Assembly: GCA_031360915.1 (NCBI GenBank)
Contig: JANMCE010000034.1
Coordinates: 1 to 41,700, forward strand
DNA length: 41,700 nucleotides
Source of the DNA: JANMCE01 sp031360915
GTDB taxonomy: Bacteria > Actinomycetota > Acidimicrobiia > Acidimicrobiales > Ilumatobacteraceae
Direction: 5' to 3'
Part shown: positions 16,268-25,470 of the stretch, in pieces
How the letters are laid out: each line of letters opens with the position of its first letter
How positions within the stretch are numbered: the stretch's first letter is position 1
Position numbers and translations under genes: made by a program
The notes under the pieces: generated by a model
Database searches by the model: none
The model's input: only the letters and a program-made list of their open reading frames with translations
What the model was told of the DNA's origin: nothing

Positions 16268-19200
16268 TCAGGGCCCGTCGCCAGGTGAGCTCGGCGCACG
16301 AGGTGCTCTCGATTTGGCGGGCGTAGCCTTCTTGGCCGGCGCGCGCTTCGCGAGTGGCGCAGGCGTGGGGACGCCGACGGCCGCTGCCCGCAGCTCCATC
16401 AGCTCGCGCTCCAGCGCCGCCACTCGGTCGGCCAACGCGGCCGTGCCACCGTCGCCGACCCTCGATAGGCCTGCGGGTGCCGCGCCGTCGGGCAGCGGTG
16501 ATGCGGCACGGGCAACGTTGTAGTAGCGCACGACGCCGGCGTCATCCTCATAGAGCGTCACCTCATCGCCGGCGGTTGGATTCCGGAAGATGTTGCCAAG
16601 ATTGGCTGGCGCGGCCAGGCCGATCGACGGTTCGAACCGCGACCGCGTGACCAACAGCCCGCGATCGCCGAGTTGGCGTTCGACGTGCTCGACGGGTTGA
16701 TCGATGATGGCCGGCCCGACCAGGCGCGGCGCCACCGGCGGCGATGGCTGAGGCTGCGCTTTCGATAACGCGAACATCGTCGCTTTCGCGGCCACATGGG
16801 CCCGACCCTTCACGCCGCGCCACTTGTCGAGCAGGTCGGCCGACTGCGCCCAGTTCAAGAGCTGCTGCAACTGCTGCACCGACAATCGGTCGGCACTGTC
16901 GGAGCTGTCATGCACGGTCAGCTTGCTCATGAACTCCGGCACGACTGCACAGGCGACCTTAGCGAGCCATTCCTTGGCCAGGGGCAGGATAGGGAGAGCC
17001 GACAGCCAGTAGCCCACCGTCGGGAAACTCTTTACGTAGCGTCGCCGCGAGAAGTTGCACACCTTGTAAACGCCGCCGCCGCGAATCGACACGCACGCCA
17101 GATAGATCTTCTCAACCCCGGTTGGCTGCGGGCAACGAACCAGGAAGTGGTCGAAGAAGCAGTCCTTCAGATACTGAATGAAGCCGGCGAGAAGATCGGC
17201 AAAGGCTTCGATCATGGCCTTGCGGTAGGCAGCAAGAGCGACAAGATCCGGCATACGGCCGGCTCGCAGTGCTTCGAGATCGATAACTGTGATCGTGTTC
17301 GACAGGTAGTTGAGCACGTAGGCGCGACGATCGTCGGTGGCCGCCGAAATCGGTCCCACCTGAAGTGGGATGCGGGCTTCGGGCAGGACCGCACCCGTTG
17401 CGGTGTCGACGACGCGCATGACATATTCGTCGGCTGACGTCACGCCCAGTATCGACGCGCTGCCGACCAGACGCACCGCACCAGAACTCGACTGCACGTC
17501 GATCGGGACCCCGTCGTGCAGCGGTTGTCCCGAGCCGAGCACAAAGCCCTGCACACCTTTTCCCCGTTGGGTACGCACGACCGCGTACACGGCTTGGCCG
17601 AAGGGAGAATCGACCAGCGTGATGTCGTCCTCACCGGTTGCGCCGAGCTGTATCGTCTCCATCTGTTGGCCCGACGGCAAGGCGAATTGCGTGAGCTGCG
17701 TGTAGGACCCCTTGCCGACCGAGTCGTCGTTCGCGATCGACGTCGCCACGGCGATGTCGTCGCGACCGATCACGAGTTGCCCTACCGGGAAGAAGCCGCC
17801 TGCGGGAATCGGCTGCGCGTTGGGGTCAGGGGAATCCGGGTTGATGGCGTAGATGCCGGCCCCATGCCATTCGGTCGTGGTCTTGCCGTTCGTCGTGGTT
17901 GTGACCTTGCGCAGACCGACGGCGTACACCATCTTCGGGTCGTTGGGAGCAACCGCGAGAGTGACCAGCTTGACCCCGCAGATGGTGATGCCAGGTCGCC
18001 ACTTGATCGTGGCGCCGACGATGTCGCCGACGCGGAACATCGTGTCGTCCTCGGCGCGGGTGGGAACGATGACGTAGATCGATCGGCCATCGCGGGAGAA
18101 CGCCACGTCGGTTGTTGCGTTGGTACCCGCATCGGGTTTGTTGGCGGCCGTGACTTCCTTGCCGGCTACCGGGTCGATACGGGAAACCAGTTTGCCGGTC
18201 TTCAGGTCGTACCGGTGGATGTACGGCGTCGGTTTGGTGAGGCTCAGACCAGCACCGACGGTGTATGCCTCAGCCCCCCGAGGCCGCAGCCGAAGGCGCG
18301 TGTGTCCCCCGATGCCGAAGATGGTGTCCACCCCTTCAAGACCGGCGGGATAGGGCGCAGGCAGGCGCGCATTGTCGAACATCGCGCAGAAGGTCTCGCT
18401 CTGCAGCTTCGAGCGGAGGCCCGCGTAGAAGTTCTGCAGCAACTTGTCCTCGCGTGGCGACAAGAAGATGTTGGCGCCGGACCGTCCGTTCACCGGTTGC
18501 GCAATGAGATTCACCAAGGCGTCGAGCCGCTCCTGGCCCGGGCTTACGGGCGACGTGTCACCTTCAGCACGGGTCAGCTCCTCCTTCAGCCACTCGTGCA
18601 GGCTGCGGATGCAGTCATCGTAGAAGTCGAACAGCAAGGTGCCCTGCAAAATGCCGGGAATCTGCTCGTCGGCAGGGTCGAGCTTTTCGACCCCGACACC
18701 GAGATTCCCGCGACTGTCGGCGTCGAGACGCAGACACACCTCACCGTTGCCCTGCTCATCGAGAACGTCAGGCACCGTCTCACGCAGCTTGTCCACCTGA
18801 GCGATCACGTCGACCTCGATGGGCGCGATGACATCGAGGTCGTTGCCCTCGACGTCGATGGCGGTGCCTTTGAGCAGTGTGACGTTGCGACGACCCACTT
18901 CCTGATCGTCGGGTCCGCAGTGCACCTGAAGACCGCACACGATGCCCCACCCGTGCAACAGCTTGTGGTGACGACGCAGGTCGTGTTCCTGGCACAGGCG
19001 GTCGAGGGCCTGCTGCACATTGGCGACACCGGGCATGGCGCAGACGGTGTCATCGAAGGCCACGTCAGCTGCCGTCAACGTCGTGAGCGATGGGAAGCGG
19101 CTGCGGCAGTCGAGCACCGTCACCACGCCCGTGGCCCGCTTGACGATGGCCAGTGGCGCCCACGTGTGCTCGACACCGGCGGGCGGCATCGAGAGCGCAG

Positions 19201-20584
19201 CTCGTGTCGAGTCGACCGGCCAGTCGACGTCGGCCAGAGCGCTTCGGGCCGGGATCAACCAGAAGTCGCCGGCGGCATAGGTGCCCGACGAAAACCTCAC
19301 CTGCACGCCATGCTCCAGGTTCACCCACGTGTCGAAATCCACCGTGACGACACCGTCGGAATCCCACCGCCGGACCTTGGCGACGCCATCGCCGAAATCG
19401 GCGTAGTCGAAGCTGCCGTCCGCCGAGGTCGGATCGACGCGCAACGTGTCGCCTTCGGCCTTCAGCAGGCGTACCAGAGTACCGGGAGTGCCGGATAGCT
19501 CCCGTCCGTCGTCGAGGAGTTCGACCCACTGGTCACCGGCGAAGCCGAGCACCGCATCACGACCGATACCGGACACCTTCAGTCGGTCGGCCACGCTGGA
19601 CAACCAGGTGGTGACCACAGAGCCGTTGTCGCGGCTCCACACGATGCGTGGCCGACCGTCGCCCGCCACGCTGTGCACTTGCACCCGGTACAGCTGGTTC
19701 TCGATGCCGGTGTACCCGCCGGCCGGGGTTGGCGTGCACAGGTCGACCGTGCCCGCATCGGGTTCGGCACGAGCAGCCATCGTGCCCGTCGGTGGATCGA
19801 GCAGTTTGGTCCAGGTACCGAGGTCACTCGCGCAATCGACATCAGCCGGAGCACCCTCAAGCCGCGCTAGACGGACCTGCCACACGGTGCGACTACGGGT
19901 GGTCGCGTCGGGACCGCCGAGGGCTGGCTCCACAATCGACGGGGCCTCCACTGCGGTGACCCCCCGTTCCCAGACATCGAGATAGGCGAGGTACGCCCCG
20001 TCAGCCAAGGTCAACGTGCCGGGCACCGTCGGCGTGGATGCCGTCGTAAGCGCGGGATGCGGCAGGTCGGGTTGGCGACTATACGAACGCAGGCGAATCA
20101 ACGTCACCGGAGCAGTGAGCGCAGGCGGTACGGCTGCCAGGGCAACGCGTCGCCCCGGTCGATCGATCGCTTTCACTCGTTCGAGCGCGACCGTACCGTC
20201 GTGACCGGTCAACAGCACCCAATCATGTACGGCCAGCTCGGCGTGATCGAGCACCAGGCTCGTCACGGTCACATCCGCTCCGGACACGACGGCACTAGTA
20301 GCGCCACCGTCCACTTCGCACAGTCGGCCGGCCACCCACATGCGGCCCGGGTTGATCAAGAGGTCGGCGCCGTCGGGTGTCAGCACCAGTTCGAATCCGC
20401 CGCCGACCTTGGGTACACCCGCGGCGCCAATGGTGTCCGTCGCCTGCGAACGGTCGTGGTGCTGCTCGATGTCGAGCTGCTCGTTCCAATCGGCGTCGAG
20501 CTGCACACGGCCCTGCTGCATGCGGACTGCGCTGTAGTGGTGGGACGGATCGAACGTGGATCGGGTGATGTCGCCGGTAGTCAT
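16268..20584 (-). CDS. DUF6519-type eCIS baseplate/fibre-associated protein, 1438 residues
   Basis: The N-terminus (STFDPSHHYSAVRMQQGRVQ, LDADWNEQLDIEQHH) is the signature of the DUF6519 family found in phage-tail-like clusters. About 1-500 is a beta-rich region. Around 540 is LLHGWGIVCGLQVHCG with a following domain. About 790-1105 reads as a YVTN-like beta-propeller (YDLKTGKLVSRIDPVAGKEV, DVAFSRDGRSIYVIVPT, YLSNTITVIDLEALRAG). It ends in a short coiled coil (LADRVAALERELMELRA) and a Lys/Ala/Pro tail (KRAPAKKATPAK). It is in the baseplate operon 9 nt after the gpI-like gene, which suits a structural role at the baseplate or in target binding. No separate tail-fibre gene is visible, so this could fill that role; that is inference. 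Confidence 0.75.
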   Translation of the reverse strand: MTTGDITRSTFDPSHHYSAVRMQQGRVQLDADWNEQLDIEQHHDRSQATDTIGAAGVPKVGGGFELVLTPDGADLLINPGRMWVAGRLCEVDGGATSAVVSGADVTVTSLVLDHAELAVHDWVLLTGHDGTVALERVKAIDRPGRRVALAAVPPALTAPVTLIRLRSYSRQPDLPHPALTTASTPTVPGTLTLADGAYLAYLDVWERGVTAVEAPSIVEPALGGPDATTRSRTVWQVRLARLEGAPADVDCASDLGTWTKLLDPPTGTMAARAEPDAGTVDLCTPTPAGGYTGIENQLYRVQVHSVAGDGRPRIVWSRDNGSVVTTWLSSVADRLKVSGIGRDAVLGFAGDQWVELLDDGRELSGTPGTLVRLLKAEGDTLRVDPTSADGSFDYADFGDGVAKVRRWDSDGVVTVDFDTWVNLEHGVQVRFSSGTYAAGDFWLIPARSALADVDWPVDSTRAALSMPPAGVEHTWAPLAIVKRATGVVTVLDCRSRFPSLTTLTAADVAFDDTVCAMPGVANVQQALDRLCQEHDLRRHHKLLHGWGIVCGLQVHCGPDDQEVGRRNVTLLKGTAIDVEGNDLDVIAPIEVDVIAQVDKLRETVPDVLDEQGNGEVCLRLDADSRGNLGVGVEKLDPADEQIPGILQGTLLFDFYDDCIRSLHEWLKEELTRAEGDTSPVSPGQERLDALVNLIAQPVNGRSGANIFLSPREDKLLQNFYAGLRSKLQSETFCAMFDNARLPAPYPAGLEGVDTIFGIGGHTRLRLRPRGAEAYTVGAGLSLTKPTPYIHRYDLKTGKLVSRIDPVAGKEVTAANKPDAGTNATTDVAFSRDGRSIYVIVPTRAEDDTMFRVGDIVGATIKWRPGITICGVKLVTLAVAPNDPKMVYAVGLRKVTTTTNGKTTTEWHGAGIYAINPDSPDPNAQPIPAGGFFPVGQLVIGRDDIAVATSIANDDSVGKGSYTQLTQFALPSGQQMETIQLGATGEDDITLVDSPFGQAVYAVVRTQRGKGVQGFVLGSGQPLHDGVPIDVQSSSGAVRLVGSASILGVTSADEYVMRVVDTATGAVLPEARIPLQVGPISAATDDRRAYVLNYLSNTITVIDLEALRAGRMPDLVALAAYRKAMIEAFADLLAGFIQYLKDCFFDHFLVRCPQPTGVEKIYLACVSIRGGGVYKVCNFSRRRYVKSFPTVGYWLSALPILPLAKEWLAKVACAVVPEFMSKLTVHDSSDSADRLSVQQLQQLLNWAQSADLLDKWRGVKGRAHVAAKATMFALSKAQPQPSPPVAPRLVGPAIIDQPVEHVERQLGDRGLLVTRSRFEPSIGLAAPANLGNIFRNPTAGDEVTLYEDDAGVVRYYNVARAASPLPDGAAPAGLSRVGDGGTAALADRVAALERELMELRAAAVGVPTPAPLAKRAPAKKATPAKSRAPRAPSSPGDGP

Positions 20585-20593
20585 CTTGTGGCC

Positions 20594-22729
20594 TCAGCTC
20601 TCGTGGAAGACGCCGGCGTTCAGGCCGACGCGTAGGTACTCTTCGAGGGTGATCCTGAGATTCGCCTCGCGGTCGGGACGCAGCAGACTGCAGTACGCCC
20701 CCATGTCGCTTCGTTGGCTCGATCCGGTCCGCAGCTCGATAGCGCTGCGATCGTCCAGCACGGCATAGCCGGCATCACCGAACCTTGTGGACGTCAACTG
20801 CGGCGTGAGGAGCGCCCGAATGGCAACGGGGTCGGCGCCGGTGCGTCGCAGGGCGAGGTCCGGTTGACACTGATGTCGTAGGGGGGTGCGCGATCCGTGA
20901 TCGACAGAGCTGAAACGAACGCAGCCGTCCTGCACCCGTCCGACGGTAACGATGTCGCGGAGCAGGCAGTCGGAGGCGTGCAGCGTGCGGCAGGTCACCG
21001 AGCCCAGCGTTGTCACTTCGGACAACGTGATGGCGCACTCGGCCGTGTCGATAGCCGCCGCGCCGGTCCCATCGACAACGCTGCGCGTGACGGACACGAG
21101 GGGCCCCTCATCGGCGATGTGGATCGGACCGAGCACCGACGAGTCGATGTGCAACGAGAGGTCACGGTTGGTCGCGGTCACCGCGACGCGGCCGCGGCCG
21201 GGAACGACGGTGACATGGAAGAGGTCGAGGCGACCGAGATCACCGGCAGCAACGGTGACATCGCCCTCGACGAGCAGACCGTCGATCACTATCTCGCCAC
21301 GCGGTTTGCCGGGCGTCGTGTCGGCGCCACCGGTGATGACCAGCGATCCCAGCACGTGCGGTCGACGGTCATCCAGCTGAAGTCGAGTGATCTTCGGTTC
21401 GGTCGGGTCCTCCTGCTCGATGTTCGGCCAGGTCGCGGCCGTGACGAGGAGTGTGCTCCCGACGGGCACGACCACGGTCACGTCGCCTTCGTAGGTGGCG
21501 TTGTCGAGGATAGCGAGCACCCCTACTGTGCCCGGTGCCTGCGCATTCCACGCGACGGCCGCTTGCGCGAGGTTTGTCGCGGTCAGGTCCGGCATCACCG
21601 GTAGCTCGGCGCCAACGGCACGCACAAATGTCGCGGCTTTGATGATGTCGTCGGACCGCTTCGTGTGCCGGTTGTACGGACCCGCGCCCAACGCGTCGGC
21701 CGCGGCATACACGTAGCTGACCTCGACCGCATCAGGAAGCAGGCCTTGGCGGAACGCCAGTCGTCCCAGCACCGGATCGATTGCCGCCGTGAGACCGGGG
21801 CCGGGTCGCCGCCAGCCTGTCGTCACGTTGGGCGGCGGATCGGAGAGATCGGCGGCGATGAGTTCCTCGGGCGGGACCGGAGCCAGACCTGCACCGGTAT
21901 CGGCGAAGATCTCGACGACGGGATCGATGCCGAAGTAGCGCAGCGCCCCGATATCACCCCCTGTTCGGCCGACTTCCAGTTCGTCGTACAGCGCGCGACG
22001 CGCGAGCGGACCGGGTAGGTGACGAACGGTCGCGAGCGACGTGATCGAGTCCTCCGGCAGCGGCGGATTGTGCAGCGCGATGTCGAGCCCGGTCGGGTCG
22101 AGGTTATAGCGGCCGTCGGGCGGCGACGTCACGGGTCTCGCCGTTACGCGGGCGACGCGAAAGGTAGGGGAACGCCAGACGTGGAGAGCGACGTTGCCGA
22201 TGTTGTATCGCCCGGCGGTTAGCGAGCGCGCCTCGATCGTGCGCGTGGCGCGGTCGAACGGGCCATCGACGGCAGCGAGCGCGGTGGCGTTCCGCAACGT
22301 GGGGGCCTGGAGGTTTCCCGGTCGCCGATGGTTCACGTGCTGTGTCGTCGAAAGCGCGCTGAACAGCTCCACCACCTTGGCCGGCCAGCCCGTGACATCG
22401 CGAGCCAGTTCTTCCAGTGCGGCGGGCGTCCCCTTGCGTCGACGGTACCCCAGGGTGTTGGCGACGTAGGCACGCGGGAGCGCTCGGCCGCCGGACACCG
22501 GGTTGATCGGTCGCACACCGAGCAGGTCGCCGATGTAGGGCACCACCCACGGCTGGCAGGTTTCGATGAACCAGTCGTCGTACAGCTGCGCCAGAGCTTC
22601 GGCTACCAGGTCGCCCTGCCCCCCCAGCACGCCTAGCAACGCGTCAAGCACGCCGCCCTGTTGAGGTTCGGCGTCGCGCTGGCGGTATACGGCCGGGATC
22701 AGGTTGCGAAGATCGTCCGAGATAGTCAT
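20594..22729 (-). CDS. phage tail protein I-like baseplate protein
   Basis: 711 residues. The first 130 (DLRNLIPAVYRQRDAE, IGDLLGVRPINPVSGGRALP, YRRRKGTPAALEELARDVTG) match the gpI-like baseplate family. The C-terminal half (about 470-620) has short regular beta repeats (IVIDGLLVEGDVTVAAGDLG, LHIDSSVLGPIHIADEG, SEVTTLGSVTCRTLHASDC) typical of a parallel beta-helix. It ends in DMGAYCSLLRPDREANLRIT and EEYLRVGLNAGVF, the usual tail of these actinobacterial proteins. In Afp/PVC-type particles the corresponding protein links the wedge to fibres. Its start overlaps the upstream stop by 4 nt (ATGA at 22,726-22,729). Confidence 0.8.
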   Translation of the reverse strand: MTISDDLRNLIPAVYRQRDAEPQQGGVLDALLGVLGGQGDLVAEALAQLYDDWFIETCQPWVVPYIGDLLGVRPINPVSGGRALPRAYVANTLGYRRRKGTPAALEELARDVTGWPAKVVELFSALSTTQHVNHRRPGNLQAPTLRNATALAAVDGPFDRATRTIEARSLTAGRYNIGNVALHVWRSPTFRVARVTARPVTSPPDGRYNLDPTGLDIALHNPPLPEDSITSLATVRHLPGPLARRALYDELEVGRTGGDIGALRYFGIDPVVEIFADTGAGLAPVPPEELIAADLSDPPPNVTTGWRRPGPGLTAAIDPVLGRLAFRQGLLPDAVEVSYVYAAADALGAGPYNRHTKRSDDIIKAATFVRAVGAELPVMPDLTATNLAQAAVAWNAQAPGTVGVLAILDNATYEGDVTVVVPVGSTLLVTAATWPNIEQEDPTEPKITRLQLDDRRPHVLGSLVITGGADTTPGKPRGEIVIDGLLVEGDVTVAAGDLGRLDLFHVTVVPGRGRVAVTATNRDLSLHIDSSVLGPIHIADEGPLVSVTRSVVDGTGAAAIDTAECAITLSEVTTLGSVTCRTLHASDCLLRDIVTVGRVQDGCVRFSSVDHGSRTPLRHQCQPDLALRRTGADPVAIRALLTPQLTSTRFGDAGYAVLDDRSAIELRTGSSQRSDMGAYCSLLRPDREANLRITLEEYLRVGLNAGVFHES

Positions 22730-25470
22730 GAGGTCTCGACCAACATGAGTCCTTCGGGACGAACGAGCAGCAACCAGACCGGAGCCACCCCACTACCGGC
22801 GATGCTCGACACGGGCCCGCCCAGCACCGGTCGCAGTTCGGGAGTGGAGCCGCTGAGATGAAGCTTGCGAACGTTGGCGGCCACCACGCCGTCGACACCC
22901 TGCGCCAGCGCCATGACTTCGCTCGCCGCGACCAGTTGACCCACCTCGCGCCGGTCGAAACCCAAGGTAGTGACGAGGGCCGAGTAGACGGCTCCTTTGA
23001 CCGAACCGGGCACTCTGGCTGGGTCGACAACGAGGTTCACCGCAACATCGAAGGTAACGATGTCGATCGGATCGACACTGATCGGCAGGTGGGGGTCGCC
23101 GGCCGTCTTGAGGGCCGTCGCGAGTTCGGCGCAGGTGGGGTCGTCCACCACTTGGCCGTCGTCACCGGCAACCGAGAGATGGACGACGGCGACGCCGTGA
23201 CGACGCAGCGACCGGGCTTTCGCCTTGGCGATGCCGGGCCGCTGGCGGGCGAAGTCCTCGTAGTCCGTTACGGATACGACCCGGTCGATGGCGAGCGCTG
23301 CGGTCGGCGCATTGCGGCGCAGCATCTCGGGGTCGTCGGGGTCGGCGGCCAACCCCGTGGGCAGCGGGTTCGTAACCGAACGCACACCAAGCGGGCGGGT
23401 GAGCAGCAGCGTGAGACGACCGCCATCGAGGCGGCCGGCGCGTCCGATGCCGACCCGGTACGTGGCCGAGACATTCTGCTCCCCGGTCGGTAGCCGGGCA
23501 CCGTTCACGCCGTCACCGAACCGCACCGTGACCTTGCCGGTGTTGTCGGCCCGAACCGTGTAGACACGATCGGCAGCACCGGCATCGTCGAACGACGCCA
23601 CCTCCCTCCAGCGCACGTCGTCGACGACGATCACGAGGCTAGAGACCACGCCCGACACGCCAGGACCGGGCGCGTATGTCAGTGGAGCCTGCGCAAGTAC
23701 GAAACGTTGGAACGGCACCGTGGCATCGCCGCCCCCGAGCACCTCGTGCCTGGTTTCGCCATGGGTGGCGCCGACGACGTTGACGAGCACGCGCAGTGTG
23801 CCCCGATCGAAGCAGCCCCGCAGCTTGCCGGCCAGCTCAAGCCGACGGGTCACCGAGCGGGCAGAGGCGCTGGCCAACGTCTGTTCCGCGATGCGCGCCG
23901 CCTCCACCAGAATCGGCTTCGCAGGGTCGGCCGGCAGCGCCTCAAGGGCGCCAACCGGCGCGGTCAACCGACCGAAGTCCCCGTCGATGGTGACGATGGG
24001 CCAGGTGCGGCTGCCATCGGCGTGCTGCTCGAACGGCGCGGTGACCGTGAGCACCTCGCCAGGATGCAGACCGCGAGTGGTCCCGGTCGGACGTTGCAGC
24101 ACCTGATCGAACACGCCTTCGGCCACCCGCAATCGGGGCGACCGTCCGGTGACGATCACGTCGCGGTCCGATCGTGGCGCCGGCACGGCCTCACTCAGCT
24201 CTATGGTGTCGCCCTGCACCGGATCGGTGACTGGCACGGATGCCAGCGTGAGCGATTCGCTCTGCGTCATCACCAGAGCCGACCGACGCGTACCGTTCAG
24301 CGATGCCGGGATCGGCCGATCGAGCACGACCCGGGTCGTTCGTTGCGACAGCCCGAATCGCGTCTGCCCGAACGGACGCACCTCGGTCACGCGGAACAGC
24401 TGCGGCGACCACGTCGGAGCTTCGACCACGAGCCAGCTGCCGGCCGCGAGTTTGGGATACGCCGCATCGAGATCGAGGGCATTGGCGGCCGGTGAAACCA
24501 CTTCGAAGCCGGGCCAGTCGTCCTGCACGTGTTTCCCGGGATGGTGGCTGACCACGATGCTGTCGCCCGCGACTGCTGCTAGCCCATGGGTCAGCGGTGG
24601 CAGGAAGTTGCCCTGGATCTCGCTCGACATCGTGCGCCAGTCGGGGGCGTTGTAGCCGAACAGCGAGGCGCGTTGGCGGAAGATGTGCACCGAGACGGCG
24701 GCCGGGTCAGGCATCGCAGGGGGGAGGGGGTCGCTCCACGAAACGCGCGTGACGCCTGCGTAGGGCACCGGCACCACATGGGTCACGTGACGGGTTGTCC
24801 ACGGTCCGGACGTCATCCCTAGCGCGGTTGCAGGCCCGACGAACAGCAGCACGTCGCCGGGTCTCACATCGGTCGCGGTGCCGGGGAGATAGATAGCAAC
24901 GTCACCTCCGCCCGGTCCACCGGCGAGAGCAGTACGTGCGGCGATGGAATTCCATGAAACACGCGCGTCCAGCGAAGCGTTCGTCTCGAAGGTCTGCGGC
25001 ACCTCGCCCGGACCGGGAAGACTTGCAACCTGTGTACTCATCGGTACCGTCACCACGGGAGGCAGGGAACCGCCGTCGTCGATGGTGAAGGCCAGCAACA
25101 CTTCAGCCGACCGGCCGGGCCCGCGCTCGTAACCAACGGTGCGGGCCAGCTCGACGAGCGAAATCCGCTCGGTGGCGGTTCTCAGGTAGCCCTCGTTGGC
25201 CAGACGTTCGTTGTAGAAGGACAGCACGTCGAGGGTCAGCGACCAGGTATCTATCAGGGCGACGGCCGGGTCGGAGACCTTGCGGGCACGAAGCGCGTGC
25301 AGCGCCGTCGTCGCCTCGGCCGCAGCCTGCATGTCGACCAGGAACGACGATGCCGTGCCGGTGCGATAGCGAACGGCACGCTGGCCGGGGGCGTTCACGA
25401 TGTTGGTCGGCCCAGTGGCCGCACCAGCGCAGCATCCACAGGAGCACAAAGCCGGTGCACGCTCGGTCAT
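22726..25470 (-). CDS. putative baseplate assembly protein (gpJ/Afp11-12 type), second copy
   Basis: 914 residues from the ATG at 25,468-25,470, which overlaps the previous stop as ATGA; the 170-residue upstream extension is only a shadow of that gene. The N-terminus has a Cys cluster (CSCGCCAG), then RAVRYRTGTASSFLVDM and SLTLDVLSFYNERLANEGYL. The baseplate J-like core occupies the last third (VTVRFGDGVNGARLPTGEQN, YEDFARQRPGIAKAKARSLR, LVTTLGFDRREVGQLVAASE). Such proteins form the wedge around the spike. It is one of two successive gpJ-type genes, as in Afp11/Afp12 arrangements. Confidence 0.85.
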   Translation of the reverse strand: MTERAPALCSCGCCAGAATGPTNIVNAPGQRAVRYRTGTASSFLVDMQAAAEATTALHALRARKVSDPAVALIDTWSLTLDVLSFYNERLANEGYLRTATERISLVELARTVGYERGPGRSAEVLLAFTIDDGGSLPPVVTVPMSTQVASLPGPGEVPQTFETNASLDARVSWNSIAARTALAGGPGGGDVAIYLPGTATDVRPGDVLLFVGPATALGMTSGPWTTRHVTHVVPVPYAGVTRVSWSDPLPPAMPDPAAVSVHIFRQRASLFGYNAPDWRTMSSEIQGNFLPPLTHGLAAVAGDSIVVSHHPGKHVQDDWPGFEVVSPAANALDLDAAYPKLAAGSWLVVEAPTWSPQLFRVTEVRPFGQTRFGLSQRTTRVVLDRPIPASLNGTRRSALVMTQSESLTLASVPVTDPVQGDTIELSEAVPAPRSDRDVIVTGRSPRLRVAEGVFDQVLQRPTGTTRGLHPGEVLTVTAPFEQHADGSRTWPIVTIDGDFGRLTAPVGALEALPADPAKPILVEAARIAEQTLASASARSVTRRLELAGKLRGCFDRGTLRVLVNVVGATHGETRHEVLGGGDATVPFQRFVLAQAPLTYAPGPGVSGVVSSLVIVVDDVRWREVASFDDAGAADRVYTVRADNTGKVTVRFGDGVNGARLPTGEQNVSATYRVGIGRAGRLDGGRLTLLLTRPLGVRSVTNPLPTGLAADPDDPEMLRRNAPTAALAIDRVVSVTDYEDFARQRPGIAKAKARSLRRHGVAVVHLSVAGDDGQVVDDPTCAELATALKTAGDPHLPISVDPIDIVTFDVAVNLVVDPARVPGSVKGAVYSALVTTLGFDRREVGQLVAASEVMALAQGVDGVVAANVRKLHLSGSTPELRPVLGGPVSSIAGSGVAPVWLLLVRPEGLMLVETS

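Noticed and set aside
17516..19498. 660-residue plus-strand open frame opposite the DUF6519 gene
   Set aside because: It is a high-GC antisense shadow (His/Arg/Asp-rich, no motifs, no ribosome binding site) of a clearly coding minus-strand gene.
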